A stretch of DNA of 64,000 nucleotides. It comes from Podospora pseudocomata. Lineage: Eukaryota > Ascomycota > Sordariomycetes > Sordariales > Podosporaceae. This document shows, piece by piece, positions 1 through 12,035 of the stretch. The notes below the pieces were generated by a model that had not been told where the DNA came from, did not search any database, and saw nothing but the letters and a program-made list of their open reading frames with translations. Where the stretch lies: the NCBI RefSeq assembly GCF_035222375.1, contig NW_026946363.1, positions 4,836,001 to 4,900,000 of the forward strand, in the 5' to 3' direction. The first letter of the stretch is position 1, and each line of letters begins with the position of its first letter. Both the position numbers and the translations under genes were made by a program.

Positions 1-3000
1 CGGGAGTAGAGAGGATTGTCCTCGTTTCGAGTTCCATTCGAATTCCAATTTATTTTTTTGTCAACGCATGGCAAAGGCGTGTTGATGAGATGATATAGTA
101 AATTGCATTGTCGTGTCCTGTCGAGTCGAGTCCATCTGTACAACGTGCCTCGCATCGTTCCATCGGCCGCCGGCATCGATAACTCTCAGATAGTACCTGA
201 CTAAACCCGATTAGGAACATCAACAGCCAATCCGCAACCTTTCTGCAAATCTTGGGGGAAAAAAGCAGCCACCCGACTTTATGCCGTGCCGACACTGCTG
301 ACTCGACAAAGCACGACAGGAATAGACAAAACGACGAGCTCGTTGGTCGCAACGGTCGAAACGACATGCACCGCAACGGTGGTGTTTACCATCCTCCCGG
401 ACTTCATCGTCTCTGGGGTTCTGAGGCGCGGTCGGTCCACGCCGGCAGTTCTTTATTGGCGTCCCCGGAAACTTGACGATCACTCGTGTTGCGAGAGTCC
501 ACACCTGGCTAGAACTCGGCCAGGTTGTTGAGATCCGTTGATCCTTTCGCTTCTTGCCGCCTCGATGACCTCCGCTCACGACCCGAAACAACAATATTTT
601 TCCTGAATGGCTGACAAACAAGGCCGGCCAAGTGAAGTGTTTGTTTTCGTAGCCCGCGGGCTATCATCACTCGTCTTTGGTGTTCAGTCGAGCTATGCCA
701 ACAAATCGACTTACACGTCAGCCACTGCGTATTGGCTACACTTCGCAATGTCGAAGAAACACAACCTGCCGTCGTGTTATCAGGCATCTGAGCACAGATC
801 CAGATCAGGATATGCTGTGTCTGTTTGAGCAAGACACACACTCACCTATCCCACTCGCACATAGCCGAAAGACGTCAAGTTTCACAGGCACGACATCAAC
901 CGCTGACCTGGGAACTGCTGCCACGTTGTCTGCCAAAAAAGGCTTGTTAACGGGGATCCGGCATGGCTTTACTGACGCCGACTTGTGACGGCTCGGTCAA
1001 GCGGCGCAGCGGCAGTTCGGTTGTCGATGGTGCACCTTTAGAGGTGGGGGGGTAGTATGCTGTGTATCCTGCCAATGTCTTGATTGCGGCGTTCTGACGA
1101 GGCCCTCAAGTAGATGAATGGTCCAGTCTATATTGGCCTTGAGTGGCTCATGCTGTATGTTGCGTGCCTTCAGTTAATATTGCTGTAAACTTCGGCATGG
1201 TACCTATCTAGTAGGCCTTTGGGAGCCTATGTCTTAAGAAACCTTTGACGCCAGTCTGGTCTGCCTAGCTTACGTAGTTTATTTTTGTTCGGTTGAGAGA
1301 ATTACCCTCATTGCCTCTCTAGACTTCTGGCGATGTTGTCTCACACCACACAGTATTAGCGCTCTAAAGCATTGGTCTCTTTCTCGGCTCCCTTGCGGCG
1401 GAGTTTACCTTCTCTGTACTGTCATCAGCTTAGGCATAGTCGATTCATGAATTCTGCTTCATCATGTGGCATTCAAGTACACTTCACCATCTCTAAAGGG
1501 CTATACTATGCTTCGGTGGATGGCACACTGGAGAGCGTTTTTCCTGTCCAGCATGGTGTTTTCGGTAAAAAGTATGGAACAATCTACATTATTATGGGCT
1601 ACCGCTTCAGGAGAGCAGAGTGGTATAAGGTGCTTCAGCAGAAGCCCATTTCTTCACATTTTATTCATCGGTAGACACGTGAATTATGGGTGCTTTCAGG
1701 TTTGTTGAGTCTTGTTTGCTATCACTACCTGCGACTTGTGGGTCAGCTGGTCGATAGGTGATTCATTACAATCACAAGTCACGGGTATTGATAGCAAACA
1801 AGACTCTAAAAACCTGAGATCAGAGTACGAGAGGTTCATCGTAGGTAGAAGGCCTCCAGCAGCGTCCTTCGCATATGACATAACTGCGAATGTTGGTGAG
1901 CGGCACCACTATCCCACCAATCGTAAAGAAAGAGCCTCATACGATTTCTTCAGCTTTTGCAAACCATAGACAACTCTTAGTTTTTTAACCAATAACGCTA
2001 CAAGACTGTGTTGACATGCATGTAAGCAGCTGGAAACCCATAGAAGAGAGGCAACCAGTAATCAGTCGCGAGCTCTTATTCGTCAAACTATGAAATCGAC
2101 GCATTGTCCCCTCGACGTCACTCCTATGACGATCATTTTACACAAGGGCCTTCCAGCCTCGGGATGGCACGAGACGTTCATGCCCTCGAAACCCGGGTCT
2201 GAAGTTCTGTGTCGGAAGAAAGAAAGACTTGGGATGTTATTTCTTCCGAATTAGGAAGACCTTGGATGTGACAACCTGGATACCGCTGGGTGATGATGCT
2301 CGGATGGCGAAGATCTTTCATGCAGGGACCATCAACTCCCCGAGTCTCTCCCTTTCTGAGGGTTTCTTGTGAGGTTGATACAGCTGCAATCACGGAGACT
2401 TAAGATGATAACAAGAGCCACCTGCTACAGAGGGCCACCTGGGCGATGTACAGTATCATCAAAAGTCGTCATTCGTCATTGAAAAGATTGGTTACGGATG
2501 ATGTGGCGCTGCTGAGGTCCCTTTACGGCTGAAGAAATGCAGCGGCATCGAGAGGGGTGTGGGCGGTTGCGCCACTTCTGTTAAGGAGTACCTGGTAGTC
2601 AGCCTGCTGCTTGCTGACTAGCCAGCTGGCATAAACGCCTTCATCGAGTCCATCATCATCAAGTCAGCACAGCCACCTATCAATCCTTCGTGTTGCGCAG
2701 TGATTGTGCTGGTACTTTTCTCTCACGGCAGCCTGCCTCAAAAGCCCCTACACTGAGTCTGATGTATGTCGACAGCGATGGTTTTCTACCCTCATCGTAG
2801 GCTGCCGACTCTGCTATTTTGCTGTAGGACAGATTGGGCCGGAGAGGACCTGATCCGTTGTCGTGGCGTGCAGTCGATCTGCCAAGACGCCGAAAGTGTC
2901 GATGATTGCGCCTCAACACAGGCATCACAGAAGTGCCAGCCCCGTTGTTGGTGGCCGCCGTCCCATTCAGGTCTCCTCTGCGCCGCAAACTGACATGCAG

Positions 3001-3903
3001 CCCGTGTCTTCCTTTCCCACGCCGGGCAACACACGCTGCTGGAACTGGACTGTGTGACGCCAGCTTTCTGGGGTTTTCTGCAGACTCGGCCTGCTGGTAA
3101 CCCTACAGTGCCTACATCACCTCGTCCCATCCAAACATGTCAGGTACGCTGAGAATGAGAAGAACGGGAAGGAGTGAGACAACTCATTCAACGTAAACAA
3201 ATGATGAGGTTGGTGGCTTGATAGACCCCAAAACGGTTTAAGCGGCCGATCTCCAGCCTCTCAACGACGTGGTTGCCCTCACTCAGAGCTTGGACCCTCT
3301 CTTGTACTCCTTAACAGACGTTCGGGCTTTTCCCGAACGTCGCACACGCGCTTCACAGCTGGCAGTGACCCCACAGGTCCGGGGGGCCACAGCGCCCATT
3401 TTTCTTCCTCAAGGTCCCCATCGCCTCAGCCTTCTTTCAACACCTTGCTTGGACTTTTGAGGCTCATTCACTTTCCCCAAGTCATCCAAGTCACACCGGA
3501 TTCCAGAGACACCACCATAGCGTCTGTTCAAAGCAAGAAACGTACGCTCCAAGCCTCAATTGTAGTCAAACCACCGCAGACTTGTAATACCAGTAATTCT
3601 CTTCACTCCCCAATAGCAGTATCCAACGAAACCTCTGGCGGCCTTGCATCCCTCGGTCCTCGAACCCCGAAGCTCTCGCCACGATTCCCAGCTTCCCCAG
3701 CCACACCTCGACAGCCTCGAGCATTCCCATTATCACCGTCCACAACAACAGCAACCACTTGCCTCGGGCAATGCGTCTCGTCTGCCGGTGACATCCTGAT
3801 TGCGACGGCATTATACTCGGGAGCCCCCAAAATAAAAATTTGTAACTCTGGGTACCACCTATATCCTCGAATTCCCCAACGGCAAAGCCACATCGCGATC
3901 CTT
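1..3903. other. Gene-poor region upstream of the C2H2 regulator
   Basis: I find no convincing protein gene here. Open frames are short, overlap on both strands and have no recognisable motifs. The part from about 3250 is pyrimidine-rich and is probably the promoter and leader of the zinc-finger gene. The frame of that gene is open from at least 3445 but has no ATG before 3904. A strong hairpin lies at 1698-1815 and is listed separately. Confidence 0.5.
1698..1815. repeat. Foldback: 43-nt inverted repeat with 32-nt loop
   Basis: The left arm (1698-1740) and right arm (1773-1815) are reverse complements at 38 of 43 positions, including an uninterrupted 18-nt match containing GTCTTGTTTGCTATCA. 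The loop is 32 nt. Two of the five mismatches are C/T differences. The element could be a MITE relic, the precursor of a small RNA, or a local structural repeat. No coding sequence spans it convincingly. Confidence 0.75.
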
Positions 3904-5907
3904 ATGGCCTCGAATCGAGGACCCACCGCGACAGAAGCTCAAGCTCCTCGCGCGCCCGCGACGGCGCTCACAGCCCAGAGGTCGCTGAAGCGCACTCGCG
4001 AGACTACCCCGACATCGCCAGAGTCTGCCCACTCGGGTGATCTCTCCCCATCCAAAATCGCTCGCCTGATGGGGCTACATACACCCACCCTGACCGGCGC
4101 CGCCGCCCTCGAGGAGGAGAGACGACGACGAGAGGAAGAACATCAGCATCAGCAGCTGGCCTCGTTGGAGACGAGTGACAACCCCAACCATAGGGCGATT
4201 GAAGAGCTCATGTCGGGCGTAGTGAACGCGTTGAGTCGGTCACACGATGCACCGGCGCCCGCCCCTCCACCGACGGGGGTCTCAGAGATCGAGGCAGCTG
4301 CCGCCGCAGCGGCCAGGGCCTTGAGCTCAGCCACTATACCAACGGGGGAGAACCCAATCAGCGAGCTACAAGATGTCAGCCCCCAGAGCGGGACAAGCGG
4401 AGCGAGTCTCGAGGATGCTGAAGGACAGGTTGTGCACAGCCCTGCAGCAATGGACATTGACGGGCGTGGTGATCAACGCATGTATGCGCCGCAGCCAGAT
4501 GCTCAGATGGATGAAAAGACGGCCAATTCTCTTTCATACCCGGGAGTTCTCTCACCACAGGGCAACATGCCGGCGCCTGGTGCTCCCCAAAGGGGGATGA
4601 GCATGCCTATGCCACCATCCCAGGGCTCCGACATGGAGCCTCGGTCACCTGGTAACAGCAACAAGAAGCATAAATGCCCGTACTGCCAAACGGAATTTAC
4701 ACGCCATCATAATCTGAAGAGTCATCTTCTCACCCACAGTCAGGAGAAGCCGTTTATCTGCAGCCACTGCCAGCAACGCTTCAGACGTCTCCATGACCTT
4801 AAACGGCACGGGAAGCTACATACTGGCGAAAAGCCGCATGTTTGCCCCAAGTGCGACAGGAAATTTGCTAGGGGAGATGCCCTGGCGAGACACAGCAAAG
4901 GAGCAGGTGGCTGCGCCGGGCGAAGATCAAGCATGGCCGGCTTTGGCGAGGAAGACTACGAGGCCAGTGGTGCAGATGACTCTGCCATGTCTGGTGTTTT
5001 GTACGATGCCAATGCGAGCGGCGATATGGCGGACGATGAGCGGCGACGCTCGTTGCCTAGCATCAAGGCTCAACACGTTCCCGGACAGCCAGGCGTGGAC
5101 GGCTATGCCACGCATTCCAACACATATCCCCCAGTTGGACAGCGACCAGGTGGCTTGTATCCTCCCAACGTCGACCGTGGTTCTACAAGTTCTAATACTT
5201 CACCCACCGTTCCCAACAACCACACCCCTCACACGAGCATCTCTTCGGTGCCTTTAAGCGCTGGAGGTGCTTCTATGTATTCCCAGAGCGGTATGACGGA
5301 GAGTCCCAAACCCCTGAGCCCCGGAGCAGCACAGGCCAACCAGGGTCTTCTCCAGCGATCGCCGCACGAGACACATCAGGCAGCTTCGGGGCTGTCTCTT
5401 CCAGCGCACGGTATGTCACCAACAGCTAAGCAAGCCTGGCTCTCCCAGTATCCCCCTGCTGACCGAGATGCTATCAAAGGCAACACCGCGCCAACAGCTC
5501 AAACCACGGGACGTGGTCGTGGTCGCGCTGCTAGCGGAGCGGCACCGGCAGCTCAAGGGGCACCTCCTGCAGACGGCAACCTATTTGGGGCGGAACAACA
5601 ACAACCTTACTGGGTGTTGCTCCAACATTTCGACGAGCGTCTGAAACAAATGCAAGACCAAGTGGCCGCTGAGATTTCAAAGGCCAGTGCCCCGCTGTTG
5701 GAAAAGATCAATATCCAGGATCAGCACATTGCGGCTCTGTCCGCCGAGGTGGCTTCGTTACGGCAACAGTTGCAAGGGCAACAAGAACCGCCGTTACCAC
5801 AGGGGCAAGAGCAGCAAGAAGCGGAGCAGCCACAGCATCAGCAATTACAGGAGCAGCAGCCGCAGCAACAGCCTGAGGCGCCAAATGAGGTAGCAGTGCA
5901 AGAGTAG
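3904..5907 (+). CDS. C2H2 zinc-finger transcription factor
   Basis: This single-exon gene encodes 667 residues and probably a nuclear DNA-binding regulator. The first ATG of the frame, 3904, is chosen as start. The N-terminal part is rich in Ser, Pro and Ala, with a basic patch (RSLKRTRE) near residue 27 and the segment SPSKIARLMGL. Three zinc fingers occupy about residues 256-345. Fingers 1 and 2 are C-x2-C-x12-H-x3-H (FTRHHNLKSH, FRRLHDLKRH). Finger 3 ends C2HC style (FARGDALARHSKGAGGC), as does the last finger of CRZ1-like factors, and the linker is TGEKPH. A disordered Ser/Pro region follows, then a predicted coiled coil (about 567-625, FDERLKQMQDQVAAEISK) suggesting dimerisation, and a Gln/Pro-rich tail. 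The finger arrangement recalls calcineurin-responsive CRZ1, but no calcineurin-docking motif is evident, so I give no symbol. Confidence 0.9.
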   Translation: MASNRGPTATEAQAPRAPATALTAQRSLKRTRETTPTSPESAHSGDLSPSKIARLMGLHTPTLTGAAALEEERRRREEEHQHQQLASLETSDNPNHRAIEELMSGVVNALSRSHDAPAPAPPPTGVSEIEAAAAAAARALSSATIPTGENPISELQDVSPQSGTSGASLEDAEGQVVHSPAAMDIDGRGDQRMYAPQPDAQMDEKTANSLSYPGVLSPQGNMPAPGAPQRGMSMPMPPSQGSDMEPRSPGNSNKKHKCPYCQTEFTRHHNLKSHLLTHSQEKPFICSHCQQRFRRLHDLKRHGKLHTGEKPHVCPKCDRKFARGDALARHSKGAGGCAGRRSSMAGFGEEDYEASGADDSAMSGVLYDANASGDMADDERRRSLPSIKAQHVPGQPGVDGYATHSNTYPPVGQRPGGLYPPNVDRGSTSSNTSPTVPNNHTPHTSISSVPLSAGGASMYSQSGMTESPKPLSPGAAQANQGLLQRSPHETHQAASGLSLPAHGMSPTAKQAWLSQYPPADRDAIKGNTAPTAQTTGRGRGRAASGAAPAAQGAPPADGNLFGAEQQQPYWVLLQHFDERLKQMQDQVAAEISKASAPLLEKINIQDQHIAALSAEVASLRQQLQGQQEPPLPQGQEQQEAEQPQHQQLQEQQPQQQPEAPNEVAVQE

Positions 5908-7226
5908 GAACGCTTGCAGCTGGCTTATACAGGTTCCGAAGGAAGTGGTGGGGGAGCTCAAGGCTCCTTGCAGCGGATTGGGATCAATATGCGTCACGCA
6001 CTGGAGGAGAGGGGGTGGACAAATGGTCCCAGCTATTCTGTGCATTTGGGGGGGGTTTGACACCCAGTCTGGTAAGGCCACCGCTACCATGCGATAGTGA
6101 AGGATAGATGGAGGGAGGGTATCCAAAGAAACAAACAATAGTGGTGTTTGGCGAGAAGAGAAGGGCGGTAGCGGCCAAACATCCCCAGGAACTGTGGGCC
6201 AAGCGCGGGGGGCTGTAACTACTACATTCTGTTTGCATCTTTGTTGCACATATTTGGAAGCTGGTTTCCAGGGCAGAAGTTTTCGGTCATCAGGGCTTGG
6301 TAATGGTGAGAACAGTTATGTTCTTTGGTCATGCCCATATAGTGACATTGTATGAGAGGGGGGTTATCCATTGGCGCTATTTAGATCAGTGTGCCTCGAG
6401 GCAATAAAAGGTCTATTTTATATGTATTGGGCGGGCGGGCGGCTGAGATTTCTCCTTCCATGATTGTATTATATAGTGATGAGAAAGCAACAGCCTCTGG
6501 TTCTTCAATTCCGTCTGTGAATGCCTGCCCAAAAACGTGTTGCATCTTTTGAGCAGGGCCAGGGGGCGGGGCTTTTGGAAAAGTCTTGGCGACAGGTGAC
6601 AGCCACCGGGGGGGGCGGCCCCACCGGGACGTCATCACCTGGAATGGGTTCGGCTCGGCTCTTAGCGGCACGTAATACGGCGCAAGGCGGAAGGAAGGGC
6701 AGTAAGCTCAGGGTTCAAGTCATCTAACCATCTCATGAGGCTGTTCTCACCTTTGCTGCCATTTTCATTGAAACAAAGAAGGAGCACGACGTTTGATAAT
6801 TCGAAGTTTTTTGCTATTATCAGCTCGGCGAAACTTTGCAAGTTGTGAGAACTTACATCGTAAACACGTCTTGATAAGAAGCCAAATCTCCCGATCCGTC
6901 CGCCCTCCCTCCCATCGTGCACGTCCACTATCTACCTTCGACGACGCGGGTTAGAAAGTTAAACTTTGGGACCGACAGATTCCCCCCCCCCCCCCAAATT
7001 CCAGTGCACGAATAGGGTTTTTTTATATGGGGATTAGGGATCGCGCGTCCGGAGTCTGTGTTTAGGGGGAAAGTTTGATAGGTACCTACCTCCTAGATTG
7101 GGTGTTATCCCCCCCCCCCCTTTCCTTTTCTTTTGTTCTCTCTTGTTAAGGTGAGCAGTGAATTTATTCTCTTTTTGTTTCGTTCATTTTTTGGCTACTG
7201 TTGTTGTTGTTGTTGTATAATTCATC
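5908..7226. other. Intergenic region, C2H2 gene 3' end to DGAT2 promoter
   Basis: No gene is seen. Poly-C runs of about 10 occur near 6987 and 7111. A (TTG)n stretch at about 7199-7216 lies just before the DGAT2 start and probably belongs to its leader. Short open frames on both strands lack motifs. Confidence 0.5.
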
Positions 7227-8953
7227 ATGGACCGCGAGAGCGGTTCTACGGGGACGCCCCCTGTTATCACGAAGAAGAAGGGGAAGAAAACGGCAACGAA
7301 GAATAAGGGTGTTGACGCGAATGTAGGGACTTCTAACTTGAAGGGGACGATTACGGCGGACGAGCTTGCTGCTGCGAGTTCGAGTGTTGTGAAGGAGGTG
7401 GTGGTGGTGCCGAGCACGCCAAAGAAGAGCAAGGGGTCGAAGGGGAAGAAGGGTAGTGCTGTAAGTTGACTGCTTTGCCATGGGATAGGTTGTTGGGTTG
7501 CTGACACTGGAGGTAGAGCTTGGACAGTCACATCGAGTCATCTTCTTCCAAGACACCACAGCAAGAACAACAACCCAAGAAAGCGGCCGTGATAGGCTCG
7601 AATATGGCATTGGCCGAGTCGACGGGGGATTTCTTCGAAAAGGCAGCGGATGAGCTTCCTGTCAAGACAATGGCAACGTCAAGTTCCAAGGGTGTGCAAG
7701 TCAATGGTGTGAATGGCGTCCGTGGCGGCCTGGATGACGAAAAGGAAAGACCAAGCGAAAAAGAAAATAGGCTTGTCAACGGTGAACGGAGTGGGACAGC
7801 TACTCTCACCCAACGGAAGCAGCAGAAGAGTTCCGCTTTCAAAGCCAAAGACAACGACTACCCACCGCTTTACGATGACGACGAACGGGAGGACCGCCGA
7901 CTGGACCGAATTCAGGCCTATCGAGCTGCCGGGATCCGGTTCGCGCCGTGGAATATTCCTTATCGACGCCGGATGCAGACCGTAGCGGTTATCATCCACT
8001 GCCTTAGCATCGCGTCGACGGTGTCGTTTTTCTTTTTCCTGTGCGCCATCCCGATATTTTGGCCGCTGATTATCCCTTACCTGCTGCACATGTCGCTGTC
8101 CAAAAACGCCACCGACGGGAGGTTGCGGATGCGTTCTGAGCGCTGGCGAAGGCTGCCGGTTTGGAAGCTGTTTGGGGAATACTTCCCTGCCAAGTTGCAC
8201 AAGACACACGACTTGCCCCCGACGAGGAAGTACATTTTTGGGTATCACCCCCATGGCATCATCTCCCACGGAGCGTTTGCTGCTTTTGCCACCGAGGCAC
8301 TGGGGTTTTCGGAGAAGTTTCCGGGCATCACCAATTCACTGTTGACGCTGGATTCCAACTTTAGGATCCCGCTCTACAGGGATTATATCCTCGCTTTTGG
8401 GCTCCAGTCTGTCTCCAAAGAGTCGATAACCAACATCCTGACCAAGGGCGGGCCGAACAACGAGGGGATGGGCAGGGCGGTGACGATTGTGGTTGGGGGA
8501 GCTAGGGAGTCGCTCGAGGCGCAGCCGGGGGTGATGAATCTGGTGCTGGCGGACAGGAAGGGGTTTGTCAAGATGGCCATTAGGACGGGAGCTGATCTGG
8601 TGCCGGTGCTGGCGTTTGGGGAGAATGATTTGTATGATCAGCTTAGTCCGAAGACGCACCCTTGGTTGCACAAAGCCCAGATGTGGGTGCTGAGGACGTT
8701 GAAGTTTACGTTGCCGTTTCTGCACGGGAGGGGGATTTTCAACTATGATGTTGGACTGATGCCGTACAGGAGGAGACTGAATATTGTGGTGGGGAGGCCG
8801 ATCATGGTGGCGCAGAAGAGGGAGGGGGAGATTGAGAATGAGGAGGTGAACAGGCTGCATAGCGAGTATGTGGGGGAATTGGAGAAGATGTGGGAGAGGT
8901 ATAAGGATGTGTTTGCGGCCGGCAGAAGGGGGGAGATGAATATTTTGAAGTAG
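7227..8953 (+). CDS. DGA1: Diacylglycerol O-acyltransferase type 2
   Basis: The enzyme esterifies diacylglycerol with acyl-CoA to make triacylglycerol at the ER and lipid droplets. Two exons, 7227-7460 and 7517-8953, are joined by a 56-nt phase-0 intron (GTAAGT donor, CTGAC branch, GTAG acceptor), giving 556 residues. The first about 230 residues are Lys- and Ser-rich and poorly conserved in character. A hydrophobic hairpin of two membrane segments follows at about 232-272 (TVSFFFFLCAIPIFWPLI). The DGAT2 signature YHPHG lies at about residues 321-325. Further family landmarks are a LDSNFRIP-type block, the glycine-rich VVGGARES and RKGFVKMAIRTGADLVPV. The catalytic block is intact, so the gene should be active. 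The sense strand becomes strikingly G-rich over the last 500 nt. The next gene starts 511 nt downstream on the same strand. Confidence 0.95.
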
Positions 8954-9464
8954 TTTTTCCTTTTGAGGATTTTGCGAGGTTTATAGACATTTGTTTTTTT
9001 TTTGGTTTGGTGATTGGGGGGTGGGAGCTAGTGTGCGAGGAACGCGTTTCGAGTTGAGCTCACGTGGTTGTGTAACGTGACGAGGATGGCGGAGAGAGGG
9101 TGAGGCACGGCAGTTCAGTTTTCTAAAATGTATTAATCCTGATAACAATTCATGTATTTTCTTTGGGCAACTGATGATTTTCATGTTCAACACCGGGTGT
9201 TTGCAGCAGCGTGACCACACCGCCTATCACAGCCAGAAGCAATGAAGGCTCCGTGCTCTCCGCTTTCCAACCTGAGAGCAAGGCTCGGGGCAGGTGACCA
9301 AACGATGAATTTCACGACTCTGTATCACCCGTCTGAAGAAAGGCAAACGACTTGCTCTCGGGCACGTGAGTATGTTCAACCCTCCCAAACAACAGGAAAA
9401 TCCCGTAGATAACAAGCCGTGACAGAGTTGCTCCTTCACGGCCACCGAGGATCTGTTGTTCGCG
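8954..9464. other. Intergenic region, DGAT2 to esterase
   Basis: This short spacer holds the DGAT2 3' end and the promoter of the next gene. No gene is seen. Confidence 0.5.
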
Positions 9465-12035
9465 ATGGCTCCTTCCCCATCCGTCGAGCCAGCACCCCCA
9501 CCACCACCATCACCAGGCATAAAGTCTTCCACCGTACCTCCAGAGAAAGAATCGACACCCACAGAAATCACACCTCAACCTATAACCAACCGACCAGAAT
9601 CACGCACAACGACCACCAACAAAAAACAGGAACCATGTGAACCGCCCTCTAGCTGCTCCTCCTCCCCTCGGCCGTACCACCACCACCCAACACCGCAGCC
9701 GAGTTTACTTGTCACCGCGCACAAGACCCACGACTACCGCCACGAGTTGTTGCCGGTCAGAAGAGAATGGTTTATGACCCATCCCACCAAGCTGGCGATC
9801 ATCACGGCTCTGGTCATTGCCCTGCAAGTGGCAGTATGGGGGTTTCTGTGGGGCGTTTTTGGTGTAGGACCAAGTGAGGTGAGTGGGTTTAATGACGTCT
9901 TTTTTACTGCAGTTGAGATGAAACACATGTGGTTTTGTTACTCGCGTTGCCTAGGCAGTGTATGCTGTGCATGTATGTATGTATGTGTGTGCATATGCTC
10001 GGGGTAGTCAGCAGGAGTGGTTGGTTGGTGGGTGGGGGTGAGTGTTGACAGAAGAAAAAGAGGGTGGGTGAAAAAAATCGGAGCAGCTTGGTCAGAGAGT
10101 TGCTGTTATTTTGACTTATATCCGGATCTGTTGAGGTACATGGTCGTGGTGGTGGTGGTCGTGGTGGTATAAACAACTGTTTTATGCCCATCCCTTGTCA
10201 TTTTCAACATCTGTGGTTATACCAGTCTGCGGTATACTCAGTCATTATGATTTTCGCGACGTTACTGATAATTTTCTCTTTGTTATCCCAGACCACCTCA
10301 GCGTTGTCACCACCCCCCATAGCAAACCTTACCTACGCCGCCTTCTCCGGCCTCACCCTCCCAAACTCCGTCAACCAGTTCCTCGGCCTGCCCTACGCCC
10401 AGCCCCCAATTGGACCCTTCCGCTGGCGGTCCCCCTCCCCTCCTCTTCCTTCCTCGTCAGGATCAGGCCCAATACCAGCCACCGAGTTCAAACCCATCTG
10501 TCTTGGGGCGGGGGTGGCATACCCGACTCCGGGGCAGTCGGAAGACTGTCTTTATGCCAATATTTGGGCTCCGGCGAATGCAACGAGTGAGAGCAGGTTG
10601 CCGGTGTGGGTTTTTGTTCAGGGAGGGGGGTATAATGCTTTGTCGAATTACAACTGGAATGGGAGTGAGGTTGTTGAGAGGAGCGGGTACGGGGTTGTGG
10701 TGGTGAATTTTAATTACAGAGTTGGGATCTGGGGTTTTTTGGCTGGGGGGGGAGGGGATGGAGAGATGGAGTTGAATGTTGGGTTGAGGGATCAGAGGGG
10801 GTTGTTGGGGTGGGTGCAGAGGGAGATAGTGCAGGTGAGTTTGTGAGATATCACTGAAAAGGGGGGAAGGCTGATGTGAAAGATAGTTTGGAGGTGATCC
10901 TGAGCATGTTGTTATGCACGGTGCGTCTGCGGGGGCTGGATCGGTGGCTATGCATCTTATTGCCAATGGGGGAAGAGATGACGGGTTGTTTCACGGGGCG
11001 ATACTCGAGTCGATATTCTTTCCCGCTCAGCCGTTTGTTGGGGAACTGGGGTGGCAGTTTGAGAGGGTGTTGAATCAGACTGGTTGTAAAGGGGGGAACT
11101 CGACGGAGGGGGAGATGGATTGTTTGAGAAACACGGACGTGAAGGTGTTGCAGGAGGTGGCGAATCATGCTCAGCCTTTTCCTGGGAAGGCTGATCCGCC
11201 GTTGCCCGTTTTCTACTGGACGCCTTGTGTAGATGGGGAGTTGATTCAGGATTTTCCGTACAAGTTGTTTAAGCAAGGGAAGAATGTGAAGGTGCCGATT
11301 ATGATGGGGACGGCATCGAATGGTATGTTTTTACCCCCCCTGACTCTCCGGTCTACTATCTACTAACATGTTAATGCCTGTGATGTAGAAGGGACAGTCT
11401 TCACCCCCAACATCACCACCCCCCAGCAGTTCACCACCTTCTTCTCCAACAACTACCCTCTCCTCACTGCCACAGATACCACCTCCGTTTTGTCGCGCTA
11501 CACCCCTCCCAATTTCAACACAACCCCCTATTTCAACCCCCCTAACCGACCACCCTTCTACGGAGTCTTGGCAACCGCCTATGGAGAAAGCACATTCATC
11601 TGCCCCCAGACAAACGTCCTGAATTACCTCTCTGTTGACAACACTTCCTCCCTATGGGCATACCGGTACAACGTCCACGACGACGAAAACACCCGCGACG
11701 GGCTGGGGGTTCCCCACCTGTGGGATGCGGGGGCGATTTGGGGACCGGGAAGTCTCAATTCTTGGGATCGGACGGGGAGTTACAGGACGTATAACAAGGA
11801 ACTGATCGAAAGGGTGAGGGGGTATTATTTTGGGTTTGTCAAGTATTTTGATCCGAATAGGGGGAGGTTGGGAACCGAGCCAGAGTGGGAGGGGTGGGTT
11901 GGGGGGAATGAGACCACAGGGAGGAGATTGCTGTTTGAGACGGAGGGGACGAGGATGGAGGTTTTAGAACAGGAAGAGAGGGAGAGGTGTGGGTTTTGGT
12001 TGGGTTTGGGGGAGGGGAGGATGGAGCAGAGGTGA
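9465..12035 (+). CDS. Type-B carboxylesterase, probably membrane anchored
   Basis: This is an alpha/beta-hydrolase of the carboxylesterase/lipase type-B (cholinesterase) family, predicted to hydrolyse esters in the secretory pathway or outside the cell. The preferred model has exons 9465-9878, 10292-10834, 10887-11322 and 11389-12035 (679 residues). Exon 1 encodes a Pro/Ser-rich tail and one membrane segment at about 110-135 (KLAIITALVIALQVAVWGFL), as in a type II signal anchor. It ends in a GAG/GTGAGT donor, and the first strong acceptor (TTATCCCAG at 10291) is in phase. Alternatively the protein starts at 10247 with a signal-peptide-like sequence (MIFATLLIIFSLLSQTTSA; 556 residues), and exon 1 belongs to something else. 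Catalytic features are EDCLYANIW, the oxyanion loop QGGGYN, the nucleophile in GASAGAG after FGGDPEHV, YGESTFICP, and the histidine in GVPHLWDAGAIWG. The catalytic part is secure; the N-terminus is not. Confidence 0.75.
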
